Shown: positions 43,197 to 51,122 of the stretch, in pieces
Layout of the letters: every line of letters begins with the position of its first letter
Position numbering within the stretch: position 1 is the stretch's first letter
NCBI GenBank assembly: GCA_902805545.1
Contig: CADCTD010000065.1
Coordinates: 1-64,000, forward strand
Length of the DNA stretch: 64,000 nt
DNA from: an uncultured Craurococcus sp.
Lineage (GTDB): Bacteria > Pseudomonadota > Alphaproteobacteria > Acetobacterales > Acetobacteraceae
Direction: 5' to 3'
Notes under the pieces: model-generated
Database searches by the model: none
What the model was told of the DNA's origin: nothing
The model's input: only the letters and a program-made list of their open reading frames with translations
Translations under genes and position numbers: made by a program

Positions 43197-44131
43197 TGGG
43201 GACCTGGCTCGCCGAGAACAGCCTGCTCCTCGGCCTCGCGCTGCTGGACGGCCTCGCCAATGCGGCGCTGGTCTTCATGGTGGCCGTCGGGCTGAACCTC
43301 GTCTTCGGCGTGCTGCGCATCGTCAACGTCGCCCATGGCAGCCTCTTCGCCATCGGCGCCTATACGGCGGCCTCGATCGGCCTGTTCTTCGCCGCGCAGG
43401 GCCTGCCCTCCTGGATGGGCTATGCGGCGCTGGTGCTGGCGGCGGTCGCCGTCGGCGCGGTGCTCGGCCCGCTGATCGAGCGGCTGCTGCTGCGGCGCAT
43501 CTACGGGCATGAGGATGTGCTGCAGCTCCTCGTCACCTTCGCCCTCTTCATGATCCTCGAGGATGTGCAGAAGCTGGTCTGGGGCGTGCAGCCGATCTCG
43601 CAGGATGCACCGCTGAGGCTCCTCGGCACGGTCGACATCCCCTTCGGCGAGGATGTCATCCCCTTCACCGCCTACCAGCTCTTCGTCCTGCCCGGCATCG
43701 CGGTGGCGACGCTCATCGGCCTCGCCTGGTTCCTCAGGCGGACGCTGACCGGCCGCGTCATCGTCGCGGTGACGACGGACAAGGAGGCGGCGACGGCCAT
43801 GGGCATCGACGCCGCGCGGATCACCCTGCTGACCTTCAGCTTCGGCGCCGGGCTTGCCGCGCTCGGCGGCGCGCTCGCCTCGCCGACCCTGGCGCTGGTG
43901 CCGGGCATCGGGGCGCAGACCATCGTGCTCTCCTTCGCCGTGGTGGCGACGGCGGGGCTCGGCCAGATCGAGGGGGCGGCGCTGACCGCGCTGCTGATCG
44001 GCCTCGGGCGCAGCATCGCCGTCTATTTCGCCCCGGAATTCGAGGTGGTGGTGCCCTATCTGATCATGGTGGCGGTGCTGCTGGTGCGGCCGCAGGGACT
44101 TTTCGGCGTGATCGAGACCCGGCGGGTATGA
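43196..44131 (+). CDS. livH: Branched-chain-type ABC transporter permease (LivH family)
   Basis: A 311-residue inner-membrane permease with about eight segments. It shows LDGLANAALVFMVAVGLNLVFGVLRIVNVAHGS (split: GLNLVFGVLRIVNVAHGS) typical of LivH. Its ATG overlaps the receptor stop by one base (TGATG). With LivM it forms the translocation path. The symbol denotes family; the ligand is unknown. Confidence 0.9.
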   Translation: MGTWLAENSLLLGLALLDGLANAALVFMVAVGLNLVFGVLRIVNVAHGSLFAIGAYTAASIGLFFAAQGLPSWMGYAALVLAAVAVGAVLGPLIERLLLRRIYGHEDVLQLLVTFALFMILEDVQKLVWGVQPISQDAPLRLLGTVDIPFGEDVIPFTAYQLFVLPGIAVATLIGLAWFLRRTLTGRVIVAVTTDKEAATAMGIDAARITLLTFSFGAGLAALGGALASPTLALVPGIGAQTIVLSFAVVATAGLGQIEGAALTALLIGLGRSIAVYFAPEFEVVVPYLIMVAVLLVRPQGLFGVIETRRV

Positions 44132-45051
44132 GGCGCGAGAGCCTGCTCGCCGCACTTGGCGCCATCGGCCTCGTCGCCTGCGCCTGGGCGGTGCCCTGGC
44201 TGAAATTCGTCCTCACCATCGCGCTCGCCAAGGGCATCGCCGTGCTCGGCATCCTGCTGCTGCTGCGGGCGGGGCAGGTGAGCTTCGGCCATTCGATGTT
44301 CCTCGCGCTCGGGGCCTATACCGTCGCCTTCCTCGCGCCCTCGGAGAACGAGGTGCTGCTGCTGCTGCCCGCGGCGGCGCTGATCGCCACCGGCGTCGGC
44401 CTTGTCCTCGGCCTCTTCCTGGTGCGCTACCGCGACATCTTCTTCGGCATGCTGAACCTGGCCTTCGCCATGGTGCTCTACTCGCTGCTGGAGAAGCTCT
44501 ATTCCCTGACGAAGGGAACGGACGGCATCCGCGTCGCCGCCCTCAGCTTCGCCGGCACGGAGCCGGAGCGCGGCACGCAGGAATGGATCGTCTTCGGCAT
44601 CGCGCTTGGCCTCGCCATCCTCTTCGGCCTGCTGGTCCGCTCCTACCTCGCCTCACCGATGGGCCGGGCGCTCGCGGGCATCAAGACGCGGGAGACGCGG
44701 CTGGAGTTCATGGGCGTGCCGGCGCGGCGCGTGCTGCTCTTCGCCTATGTGCTCTCGGCGCTGATGGGCGGCGTGGGCGGCGCGCTCATCGCCATGACGA
44801 CGCGGCATGTCACGCCGCAGATCGCCTACTGGACCTCCTCGGGCGAGCTGATCTTCATCGGCATCCTGGGCGGGGCGGGCAGCGCGCTCGGCCCCTTCCT
44901 CGGCGCCACGGCCTTCGAGCTGGTCCGGGTCTATGCCGCGGCGGCCGTCGCCGAGGCCTGGCAGATGATCCTCGGCGCGGTGCTGCTGCTCGTCATCCTC
45001 TTCGCCCCTGGCGGCGTCTGGGGCCTGCTCTCGCGGCGGTGGCGGGCATGA
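44128..45051 (+). CDS. livM: Branched-chain-type ABC transporter permease (LivM family)
   Basis: A 307-residue inner-membrane permease of LivM type with about nine segments, LLLRAGQVSFGHSMFLALGAYTV and GMLNLAFAMVLYSLLEKLYSLTKGTDGIR (split: LYSLTKGTDGIR). It starts at ATG overlapping the livH stop (ATGA). Its TGGGD-like loop reads TKGTDGI, which fits LivM. Confidence 0.9.
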   Translation: MRRESLLAALGAIGLVACAWAVPWLKFVLTIALAKGIAVLGILLLLRAGQVSFGHSMFLALGAYTVAFLAPSENEVLLLLPAAALIATGVGLVLGLFLVRYRDIFFGMLNLAFAMVLYSLLEKLYSLTKGTDGIRVAALSFAGTEPERGTQEWIVFGIALGLAILFGLLVRSYLASPMGRALAGIKTRETRLEFMGVPARRVLLFAYVLSALMGGVGGALIAMTTRHVTPQIAYWTSSGELIFIGILGGAGSALGPFLGATAFELVRVYAAAAVAEAWQMILGAVLLLVILFAPGGVWGLLSRRWRA

Positions 45052-45803
45052 GCGAGGTGCTGCTCTCGGCCAAGGGCCTCCGCCTCGCCTTCGGCGGCGT
45101 CAAGGCGGCGGACGGCATCGACCTCGATGTCCGGCATGGCGAATTCCTGGCCATCATCGGGCCGAACGGCGCCGGCAAGACCACCTTCATCAACATGGCG
45201 ACCGGCTACCTGCGGCCCCAGGCCGGGCGGATCGAGTTCGAGGGCAGGCCGATCCTCGGCCTCTCGCCGAGGGCCATCGTCAAGCGGGGCATCGGCCGCA
45301 GCTTCCAGCTCCCGCAGCTCTTCAGCGAGCATACGGTGCTGGAGAATGCGGCGCTGGCGATCGCCGCACGGCGCGGAATCTGGTCCCCCCTCGCCCCCCT
45401 GCTCCGTCCGCGCTGGCGCGACGAGGCGATGGACCTGCTGGACCGCTTCGGCCTCCGCCCCGTCGCCGAGGCCCGGGCCGATGCGCTGAACGAGGGCGCC
45501 CGCAAGCTGGCCGACATCGCCATGGCCGTGGCGCTCGAGCCGAGCCTGCTGCTGATGGACGAGCCGACCAGCGGCGTCGCCGCGGCCGAGAAGATGGCGA
45601 TCGTCGAGACGCTGGTGCGGGTGCTGCGCAGCACCGGCGTCACCGCGGTCTTCGTCGAGCATGACATGGATGTGGTCGCCCGCTTCGCCGACCGCGTCGC
45701 GGTCTGGAGCCAGGGGCGCATCGCCGCCCTGGGCCCGCCCGGCGAGGTGCTGACGGATCCGAAGGTGCGGCGCGAGGTCATCGGGATCGCGGCCGATGCT
45801 TGA
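45048..45803 (+). CDS. livG: Branched-chain-type ABC transporter ATP-binding protein (LivG family)
   Basis: A 251-residue ATPase. Walker A GPNGAGKTT is near residue 38, Q-loop GRSFQLPQLFSEH, Walker B SLLLMDEPTSGV and H-loop VFVEHDMDVV. The ABC signature is unusual: LNEGARKLADIAMA instead of the LSxGQ pattern, though other residues are intact. It overlaps livM (ATGA) and livF (8 bases). Confidence 0.92.
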   Translation: MSEVLLSAKGLRLAFGGVKAADGIDLDVRHGEFLAIIGPNGAGKTTFINMATGYLRPQAGRIEFEGRPILGLSPRAIVKRGIGRSFQLPQLFSEHTVLENAALAIAARRGIWSPLAPLLRPRWRDEAMDLLDRFGLRPVAEARADALNEGARKLADIAMAVALEPSLLLMDEPTSGVAAAEKMAIVETLVRVLRSTGVTAVFVEHDMDVVARFADRVAVWSQGRIAALGPPGEVLTDPKVRREVIGIAADA

Positions 45804-46452
45804 GCTTTCCGGCGTCTCCGCCGACATCGCCGGCATCCCCGTCCTGCGCGGCGTCTCGCTCACGGTGCCGCCCGGCGGGCGGGTGGCGCTGATCGGCCGC
45901 AACGGCGCCGGCAAGACGACCACGCTCCGCACCCTCATGGGCCTGGTGCCGGCGCGGGAGGGCCGCATCGCCATTGATGGGCAGGAAGCGACCTCGGTGC
46001 CCGCGCATCACCGCGCCCGGCTCGGCATCGGCTATGCGCCGGAGGAGCGGCGGCTCTTCGGCAGCTTCTCGGTGCGGGAGAACATGCTGCTGCCCGTCCA
46101 GGTGCTCAGGCTGCCTGCGGCGGAGGTGGCACGGCGGCTCGAGGCGGTCTTCACCCTGCTGCCGGAACTGCGCGACCTCGCCCCGCGCCGCGCCGCGGGG
46201 CTCTCGGGCGGTCAGGGGAAGATGGCGGCGCTCGGCCGGGCGCTGATGGTCGGCACGAGGGCGGTCCTGCTGGACGAGCCCTTCCAGGGCCTCGCCCCGG
46301 CGCTCGCCCTCCGCTACGCCGAGGCGCTGGCCCGGCTGCGTCAGGCCCTGCCGGATGTCGCCATCCTCATCACCGAGAGCAATCCGGAATTGCTGCGGCC
46401 CCTCGTCCAGGCGACCTATGTCATCGAGCGCGGAGAAATGGCGCTGGCCTGA
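45796..46452 (+). CDS. livF: Branched-chain-type ABC transporter ATP-binding protein (LivF family)
   Basis: A 218-residue ATPase with Walker A GRNGAGKTT, the signature LSGGQGKMAALGRAL, Walker B AVLLDEPFQGLAP, and ITESNPELL in place of an H-loop His, as is common in LivF. It closes the five-gene operon. It overlaps livG by eight bases. Function follows from the operon: ATP hydrolysis driving uptake. Confidence 0.92.
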   Translation: MLELSGVSADIAGIPVLRGVSLTVPPGGRVALIGRNGAGKTTTLRTLMGLVPAREGRIAIDGQEATSVPAHHRARLGIGYAPEERRLFGSFSVRENMLLPVQVLRLPAAEVARRLEAVFTLLPELRDLAPRRAAGLSGGQGKMAALGRALMVGTRAVLLDEPFQGLAPALALRYAEALARLRQALPDVAILITESNPELLRPLVQATYVIERGEMALA

Positions 46453-46475
46453 GGCATTACCTCCTATAGTGGGCC

Positions 46476-46859
46476 ATGGTCCTTAGACACGCGGCCCTGG
46501 CGCTGCTGCTGGCCGGCCTGGCGGGATGCGCTGGCCGGACCACCGCCACCTTGCCCAACCCGGCAGTCCTCGCCGCGCATGAATGGGAGCACGGCCCGCC
46601 CTGGGGCCCGGAGGAGCTGCCCTGGGTGCCGCCGCCCGAAACCTATGCCTATTACCGCCCCTCCCCCTGGTACTGGTCGGGGCCTGCGGTGGGGCTCGGG
46701 ATCGGCATCCGCCGCGGCCACTGGTGGGGCGGGCATCGGGGCCATTACCGCGGCGGGTTGATCGGCCGGGGTGGCTTCCACAGGGGTTTTCCTGGAGGGT
46801 TCCGTGGCGGCTTCCATGGCGGCAGGCATTTCGGCGGCGGGCGGCACGGGCGGCGATGA
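46476..46859 (+). CDS. Gly/His-rich lipoprotein of unknown function
   Basis: A 127-residue protein with a lipoprotein signal: [11 protein letters not shown], lipobox LAGC, cleavage before Cys18. The middle has [26 protein letters not shown] (split: [13 protein letters not shown]). The C-terminal 50 residues are Gly, His, Arg and Phe repeats ([21 protein letters not shown]), which may bind metal or form a flexible surface layer. It is 85 bases before rpmE. The family is not named by me. Confidence 0.65.
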   Translation: MVLRHAALALLLAGLAGCAGRTTATLPNPAVLAAHEWEHGPPWGPEELPWVPPPETYAYYRPSPWYWSGPAVGLGIGIRRGHWWGGHRGHYRGGLIGRGGFHRGFPGGFRGGFHGGRHFGGGRHGRR

Positions 46860-46944
46860 GGTTGCGTCGGCCCTCGGCTTCCCCTATACGCCCCGCTTCC
46901 CGCGGCCGGTCGGTATCGGCTGCGCCCTACTCCGCGAGCGCGCC

Positions 46945-47172
46945 ATGAAGCCCGACATCCATCCCGACTACCACGACATCACCATCGTCATGACCGACGG
47001 GACCACCTACACGACGCGGTCCTGCTACGGGAAGGAAGGCGATACCATCCGCCTCGACATCGACCCGAAGTCGCACCCGGCCTGGACCGGCGTGCAGCGC
47101 GTGATGGACACCGGCGGCCAGGTCGCCAAGTTCAACAAGAAATTCGCCGGCATCGGCGCCCGCAAGAAGTAA
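46945..47172 (+). CDS. rpmE: 50S ribosomal protein L31, zinc-free type
   Basis: A 75-residue L31. It starts [22 protein letters not shown], then [12 protein letters not shown] and [11 protein letters not shown], matching L31 throughout. It lacks the Cys pairs (CxxC-type) that hold zinc in many L31 proteins, leaving only one Cys (RSCYGKEG), so it is a C-minus form that does not depend on zinc. It sits before hsp20 with a strong terminator between. Confidence 0.95.
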   Translation: MKPDIHPDYHDITIVMTDGTTYTTRSCYGKEGDTIRLDIDPKSHPAWTGVQRVMDTGGQVAKFNKKFAGIGARKK

Positions 47173-47203
47173 GCCGCCCCCTCCAGGGCCTGCGCTTTCC
47201 GGC

Positions 47204-47235
47204 AACGCCGCCCCCCTTGAACGGGGGGCGGCGTT
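47204..47235 (+). terminator. rpmE terminator hairpin that contains the hsp20 -35 element
   Basis: A perfect 13-base stem, AACGCCGCCCCCC (47204-47216) with GGGGGGCGGCGTT (47223-47235), and loop TTGAAC. It ends rpmE. The loop and stem edge carry CTTGAA, the -35 of the heat-shock promoter. Only a short TT run follows, so termination relies on the strong stem. Confidence 0.7.
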
Positions 47236-47244
47236 TGCTAATTT
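47216..47244 (+). promoter_or_regulatory. Heat-shock (RpoH, sigma-32) promoter of hsp20
   Basis: CTTG(AA) at 47216-47221 and CTAATTT at 47238-47244 are separated by 18 bases counted after CTTG. This fits the alphaproteobacterial RpoH pattern CTTG-N17/18-CYTATNT except one base. The -35 lies inside the rpmE terminator loop. Start of transcription is expected near 47250. Confidence 0.6.
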
Positions 47245-47249
47245 CAGCG

Positions 47250-47376
47250 CTGTCAGGGGCGCCCGAACGGGGCTCCTGGCGCGGTTCACCGCCATCCGCG
47301 GCGCCCGAATGGGGTCGCTGGGGGCCAGAGCCGCCGGCACAACCAGGACCTTGCTTCCATTGAGGAGGTTCCGCGT
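47250..47376 (+). promoter_or_regulatory. ROSE-like RNA thermometer in hsp20 5' leader
   Basis: The leader holds several hairpins. A first stem pairs CAGGGGC with GCTCCTG around CCCG/CGGG, and GCGCCCGAAYGGGG occurs twice. The last hairpin pairs ACCTTGCTTC (47348-47357) with the ribosome site GAGGAGGT (47362-47369), giving the ROSE hallmark TTGCT paired to AGGAG with a bulged or mismatched G. Heating would melt it and free the ribosome site. Structure was read by hand, so a fold calculation would help. Confidence 0.6.
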
Positions 47377-47856
47377 ATGAACAGCTTTGACTTCTCCCCG
47401 CTGCTCCGCACCGCCATCGGCTTCGACCGGCTGGCCCGCACGCTCGAGACCGCGCGCGCCTCGCAGGACACGCAGGGCTATCCCCCGTACAACATCGAGA
47501 AGCTTGGCGAGGACAGCTACGTCCTGACCATGGCCGTCGCCGGCTTCGGCCCGGACGACCTCGAGATCGTGGCACGGGACAATGTGCTGACCGTCGCTGG
47601 CCGTGCGCCGCAGACGGAGGAAGGCCGCAGCTACCTGCATCGCGGCATTGCCGGCCGCGCCTTCGAGCGCCGCTTCGCGCTGGCCGACCATATCGTGGTT
47701 GACGGTGCGAATCTCGAGCACGGGCTGCTGCAGCTCTCGCTGAAGCGCGTGGTGCCCGAGGCGCTGAAGCCCCGCCGCATCCCGGTGCAGCCCGGCCGCC
47801 CGGCGATCGCCAACGAGGGCAGCCAGGACCAGGCGCCGCAGGCCCAGGCCGCCTGA
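47377..47856 (+). CDS. Small heat-shock protein Hsp20 (IbpA-like)
   Basis: A 159-residue alpha-crystallin-domain chaperone that holds unfolded proteins for refolding. It has the IbpA-type N-terminus NSFDFSPLLRTAIGFDRLARTLE, YPPYNIEKLGEDSYVLTMAVAGF (split: NIEKLGEDSYVLTMAVAGF), LTVAGRAP and the GIAGRAFERRFALADHI strand. A flexible tail carries the I-x-I-like RRIPVQPG. It is controlled by the RpoH-type promoter and ROSE-like leader described separately. Confidence 0.95.
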   Translation: MNSFDFSPLLRTAIGFDRLARTLETARASQDTQGYPPYNIEKLGEDSYVLTMAVAGFGPDDLEIVARDNVLTVAGRAPQTEEGRSYLHRGIAGRAFERRFALADHIVVDGANLEHGLLQLSLKRVVPEALKPRRIPVQPGRPAIANEGSQDQAPQAQAA

Positions 47857-47879
47857 CCCGGGCGAGCGGGCTCCAATCG

Positions 47880-47908
47880 GCCGGCGGGGGCGACCCCGCC
47901 GGCTTTTT
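47880..47908 (+). terminator. Intrinsic terminator of hsp20
   Basis: Stem GCCGGCGGGG (47880-47889) and CCCCGCCGGC (47894-47903) with a GCGA loop and a TTTTT run. It is a textbook rho-independent terminator, 24 bases after the hsp20 stop. Confidence 0.88.
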
Positions 47909-47910
47909 CC

Positions 47911-48102
47911 TTATCCAGGCTTCTTGAAGAACGCATCCGCCGCGCTGCGATGCGCCTGCCGGGCATTGATGGCGGCCTCTGCCCTGGCAATCTCGGCCTG
48001 CAACTCGGCGATATAGCGCTGCAGGTCCGCCACATCCCAGCGGTCCAGCACAGCCGGGGTGAAGCGCCGGGCGGCCGGGCGTGGGGTTTCCTCCTCGATC
48101 AT
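47911..48102 (-). CDS. DUF1192 family protein
   Basis: A 63-residue protein of an alphaproteobacterial family (DUF1192). It shows LDRWDVADLQRYIAELQAEIARAEAAINAR, a coiled-coil helix, and the ending SAADAFFKKPG, which is very like the family's AADAFF ending. The start is 48102 with GAGGTG upstream; 48114 is possible. The function is unknown. It converges on the hsp20 terminator and is divergent from trcR. Confidence 0.82.
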   Translation of the reverse strand: MIEEETPRPAARRFTPAVLDRWDVADLQRYIAELQAEIARAEAAINARQAHRSAADAFFKKPG

Positions 48103-48128
48103 GCGGCACCTCATGTTGGCAGCGGGCT

Positions 48129-48157
48129 TTGACCCCGCCCAAAGCCGCCTCTATATG
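48129..48157 (+). promoter_or_regulatory. trcR promoter
   Basis: TTGACC (48129-48134) and TATATG (48152-48157) with a 17-base spacer. The same pair with the same spacer occurs before rplU, and both have TCTATATGCC around the -10. A strong sigma-70-type promoter. Confidence 0.65.
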
Positions 48158-48217
48158 CCACGCCAAGCCGCAGTGAAGGGCCCCGCCCCGATGGCACTGC
48201 TCTGATAGGTTCGCTCC

Positions 48218-48790
48218 ATGACCCAGCCGCTGATGCCGAAGGCCACCGCCGTGTGGCTGATCGACAAGACCTCCCTGACCTTCGAACAGGTCGCCGATTT
48301 CGTGGGCATGCACCCGCTCGAGGTCCAGGCCATCGCCGATGGTGAGGTCGCCCAGGGCATCATCGGCTATGACCCGGTACTGAACGGCCAGCTCACCCGG
48401 GAGGAGATCGCCCGCTGCGAGGCCGATCCGGCGCTCCGGCTGCAGATCCAGTCCTCCAACCTTCCGGCGCCGAAGGCCCGCGGCAAGGGCGCCCGCTACA
48501 CGCCCGTGTCCAAGCGGAACGACCGGCCGGACGGCATCGCCTGGCTGATCCGCAACCATCCCCAGCTGTCGGACACCACGATCGGCAAGCTGCTCGGCAC
48601 CACCAAGGACACCATCGCCAAGGTGCGCGACCGGACGCATTGGAACAGCGCCAACATCAAGCCGCGGGATCCGGTGATCCTCGGCCTCTGCACCCAGTCG
48701 GACCTGAATGCCGCGCTGATCGCGGCCGGTGAGCGCCCGGGCGCCGTGCCGCCGCCACTGCCGGACACCGCCGAGGATTCGGCGGCCTGA
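48218..48790 (+). CDS. trcR: Cell-cycle transcriptional regulator TrcR (DUF1013)
   Basis: A 190-residue protein of the alphaproteobacterial DUF1013 family, now called TrcR. It has PLMPKATAVWLIDKTSLTFEQVA, DFVGMHPLEVQAIADGEVA, and YTPVSKRNDRPDGIAWLIRNHPQL followed by an HTH-like LSDTTIGKLLGTTKDTIAKV. It is believed to act in cell-cycle gene control. It has its own strong promoter. The final 25 residues are Pro- and Ala-rich and probably disordered. Confidence 0.9.
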   Translation: MTQPLMPKATAVWLIDKTSLTFEQVADFVGMHPLEVQAIADGEVAQGIIGYDPVLNGQLTREEIARCEADPALRLQIQSSNLPAPKARGKGARYTPVSKRNDRPDGIAWLIRNHPQLSDTTIGKLLGTTKDTIAKVRDRTHWNSANIKPRDPVILGLCTQSDLNAALIAAGERPGAVPPPLPDTAEDSAA

Positions 48791-48832
48791 GACGGCGGCG
48801 CGGCCGGCTTGCCCCGGCCGCGCCCTGGGCTC

Positions 48833-49003
48833 TCAGTTGGCCCGGCGAAGCTTCTCAATCTCTTCCTTCAGCCTCAGCTTTTCCCGCTTGAGCCGCGCCA
48901 GCTCCAGCTCATCCGGTCGGGGCCGGGCGCCCTGGGCGCCGATCTCCCGCTCGAGGATGGCATGCTTGTCTTCGAGGGACCGGAGGCGTGGCGAAGTCAT
49001 CAT
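48833..49003 (-). CDS. YdcH family (DUF465) small protein
   Basis: A 56-residue protein, short but clear. It has MMTSPRLRSLEDKHAILEREI, then ELELARLKREKLRLKEEIEKL, matching the YdcH/DUF465 coiled coil. AGGAG lies eight bases before ATG 49003. Next to it, divergently, is another YdcH-like gene that leads into purE. The function is unknown; the family is widespread in alphaproteobacteria. Confidence 0.78.
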   Translation of the reverse strand: MMTSPRLRSLEDKHAILEREIGAQGARPRPDELELARLKREKLRLKEEIEKLRRAN

Positions 49004-49146
49004 GCGGACATCTCCTTTTCCGTCCTGTTGCGCTGCGGCGCATCGCGGCCCATCGGCCTCTGTTGCGCTCGCGCCAGGGCATGGTAATGGCCTCCGCGCC
49101 CGGATTGCACTTTTTCTTCACCGCCCAACCACGAGCCTGCACCCCG

Positions 49147-49347
49147 ATGCTCGATGACCGAGACAGCCTGTTGCGGCGCCTGCACGAGATGCGGAGCGAG
49201 CATCGCGACCTCGACACGGTCATCGCCCGGCTGTCGGACAGCCTGACGGACCAGCTCCAGGTCCAGCGGCTCAAGAAGCGCAAGCTGAAGCTGAAGGACG
49301 AGATCGCCTGGCTGGAAAGCCGGCTGCTGCCCGACATCAGCGCATGA
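49147..49347 (+). CDS. YdcH family (DUF465) protein upstream of purE
   Basis: A 66-residue coiled-coil protein: [50 protein letters not shown]-like [15 protein letters not shown]. The ATG at 49147 fits the family start. Its stop overlaps the purE start (ATGA), so it is co-transcribed with purEK. The function is not known; coupling to purine synthesis is probably positional. Confidence 0.82.
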   Translation: MLDDRDSLLRRLHEMRSEHRDLDTVIARLSDSLTDQLQVQRLKKRKLKLKDEIAWLESRLLPDISA

Positions 49348-49838
49348 GCGCCGCCTCCGTGAACGCCCTGGTCGGCGTCATCATGGGCAGCCGCTCCGAC
49401 TGGGAGACGATGCGCCATGCCGCCGAGGTGCTGGAGAAGCTCGGCATCCCGCACGAGACGAAGGTGGTTTCCGCCCACCGCACCCCGGAGCGGCTGCACA
49501 GCTACGCCGCCGGGGCGCGTGGCCGCGGCCTCAAGGTGATCATCGCCGGCGCCGGCGGGGCGGCGCATCTGCCGGGGATGGCGGCGGCGATGACGCCGCT
49601 GCCGGTGCTCGGCGTGCCGGTCGAGAGCCATGCCCTGAAGGGCATGGACAGCCTCCTCTCCATCGTCCAGATGCCCGGCGGCGTCCCGGTCGGGACGCTG
49701 GCGATCGGCCGCGCGGGCGCGATCAATGCCGGGCTGATGGCCGCCGCCATCCTCGCCCTCTCCGACCCCGAGCTCGCCGCCCGGCTCGACGCCTGGCGCG
49801 CGGCGCAGACCGAGGACGTGCCGGAGGAGCCGGCATGA
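49344..49838 (+). CDS. purE: N5-carboxyaminoimidazole ribonucleotide mutase
   Basis: A 164-residue enzyme of de novo purine synthesis that moves the carboxyl group from N5-CAIR to CAIR. It shows [49 protein letters not shown] and [34 protein letters not shown] (split: [20 protein letters not shown]). Catalytic His is in SAHRTP. Its last codons overlap purK (ATGA). Confidence 0.97.
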   Translation: MSAASVNALVGVIMGSRSDWETMRHAAEVLEKLGIPHETKVVSAHRTPERLHSYAAGARGRGLKVIIAGAGGAAHLPGMAAAMTPLPVLGVPVESHALKGMDSLLSIVQMPGGVPVGTLAIGRAGAINAGLMAAAILALSDPELAARLDAWRAAQTEDVPEEPA

Positions 49839-50950
49839 CCCCGCCGCTGCCCCCCGGCAGCACCATCGGCATCCTCGGTGGCGGGCAACTCGGGCGGATG
49901 TCGGCCCTGGCGGCCGCACGGCTCGGCTACCGCTGCCATGTCTATGCCCCGGAGGCCGGGAGCCCTGGGATGCAGGTCGCCGCCGCCGCGACCGTCGCCC
50001 CTTACGAGGATGAGGCGGCACTCGCCCGCTTCGCCGCCGCGGTCGATGTCGTGACCTTCGAGTTCGAGAATGTCCCGGCCGCGACCCTGGCCGCCCTCGC
50101 GCCCCTCGCCCCATGCCGGCCGGGCGTCGAGGTGCTGCGCATCTGCCAGGACCGCCTCGCCGAGAAGGCCTTCCTCGAGCGCGCCGGCGTCCCCGTCGCG
50201 CCCTGGCGCGCGGTGGAGGACGAAGCGGGACTCGCCGTCGCCATTGCCGAGATCGGCCTTCCCGCCGTGCTGAAGACCACCCGGCTGGGCTATGACGGCC
50301 GCGGCCAGGCCGTGATCCGCCGCCCGGAGGATGCCGCCGCAGCCTTCACCCGACTCGCGCCGAAGCCGCTGATCCTCGAGGCCTTCGTCCCCTTCGTCGC
50401 CGAGGTCTCCGCCATCGCCGCCCGCGGCGAGGATGGCGCGACGGCTGTCTATGACGCGGTCGAGAACCGGCACCGCGACCACATCCTCGACCTCAGCTTC
50501 GCTCCCGCCCGTTTGCCCGCCGCCGAGGCGGCGCGCGGCCATGCCCTGCGCGTCGCCGAGTCGCTCGGCCTGGTCGGCGTGCTGGCGCTGGAGCTGTTCG
50601 TGCTGCCGGATGGCCGCCTGCTGGGCAATGAGATCGCCCCGCGGCCGCATAATTCCGGCCATTGGACGATGGATGGCTGCGCCGCGAGCCAGTTCGAGCA
50701 GCATGTCCGCGCTGTCGCCGGGTTGCCGCTGGCCCCTGCCGCGCGGCATCACGACGTTGTCATGAAGAACCTGGTCGGGCCGGAGGGCCTCTCGCTCTGG
50801 CCGGGCTTGTTGCGGAACCCCGAGGTGGTGCCGCACTGGTACGGCAAGTCCGAGGCCCGTCCGGGCCGGAAATTGGGCCATGCCAACAGGTTGCTGGCAC
50901 TGGGCAGCCTTTCCACCCTGGAGGATGCCGCGGCCCTGAAGGGGCTGTGA
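49835..50950 (+). CDS. purK: N5-carboxyaminoimidazole ribonucleotide synthase
   Basis: A 371-residue ATP-grasp enzyme that makes N5-CAIR from AIR, ATP and bicarbonate. It shows [46 protein letters not shown] and [28 protein letters not shown] (split: [14 protein letters not shown]). It works with purE in the same transcript. Confidence 0.97.
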   Translation: MTPPLPPGSTIGILGGGQLGRMSALAAARLGYRCHVYAPEAGSPGMQVAAAATVAPYEDEAALARFAAAVDVVTFEFENVPAATLAALAPLAPCRPGVEVLRICQDRLAEKAFLERAGVPVAPWRAVEDEAGLAVAIAEIGLPAVLKTTRLGYDGRGQAVIRRPEDAAAAFTRLAPKPLILEAFVPFVAEVSAIAARGEDGATAVYDAVENRHRDHILDLSFAPARLPAAEAARGHALRVAESLGLVGVLALELFVLPDGRLLGNEIAPRPHNSGHWTMDGCAASQFEQHVRAVAGLPLAPAARHHDVVMKNLVGPEGLSLWPGLLRNPEVVPHWYGKSEARPGRKLGHANRLLALGSLSTLEDAAALKGL

Positions 50951-51122
50951 CGTATTTGCCATCATGGGCTGTGGCAGACCTGCCACATCGGTATGGAAAT
51001 GGTCTGGCACCGGATGCAGGTTCACGCTGGCGGTGCTAGGTTCCCTGAACGCAGCGCTGACGCCGCCTCACTTCCGCGGTAGGCGTCGCGACACAGCGTT
51101 TCGTAATCGAGGAGAGATTTCG

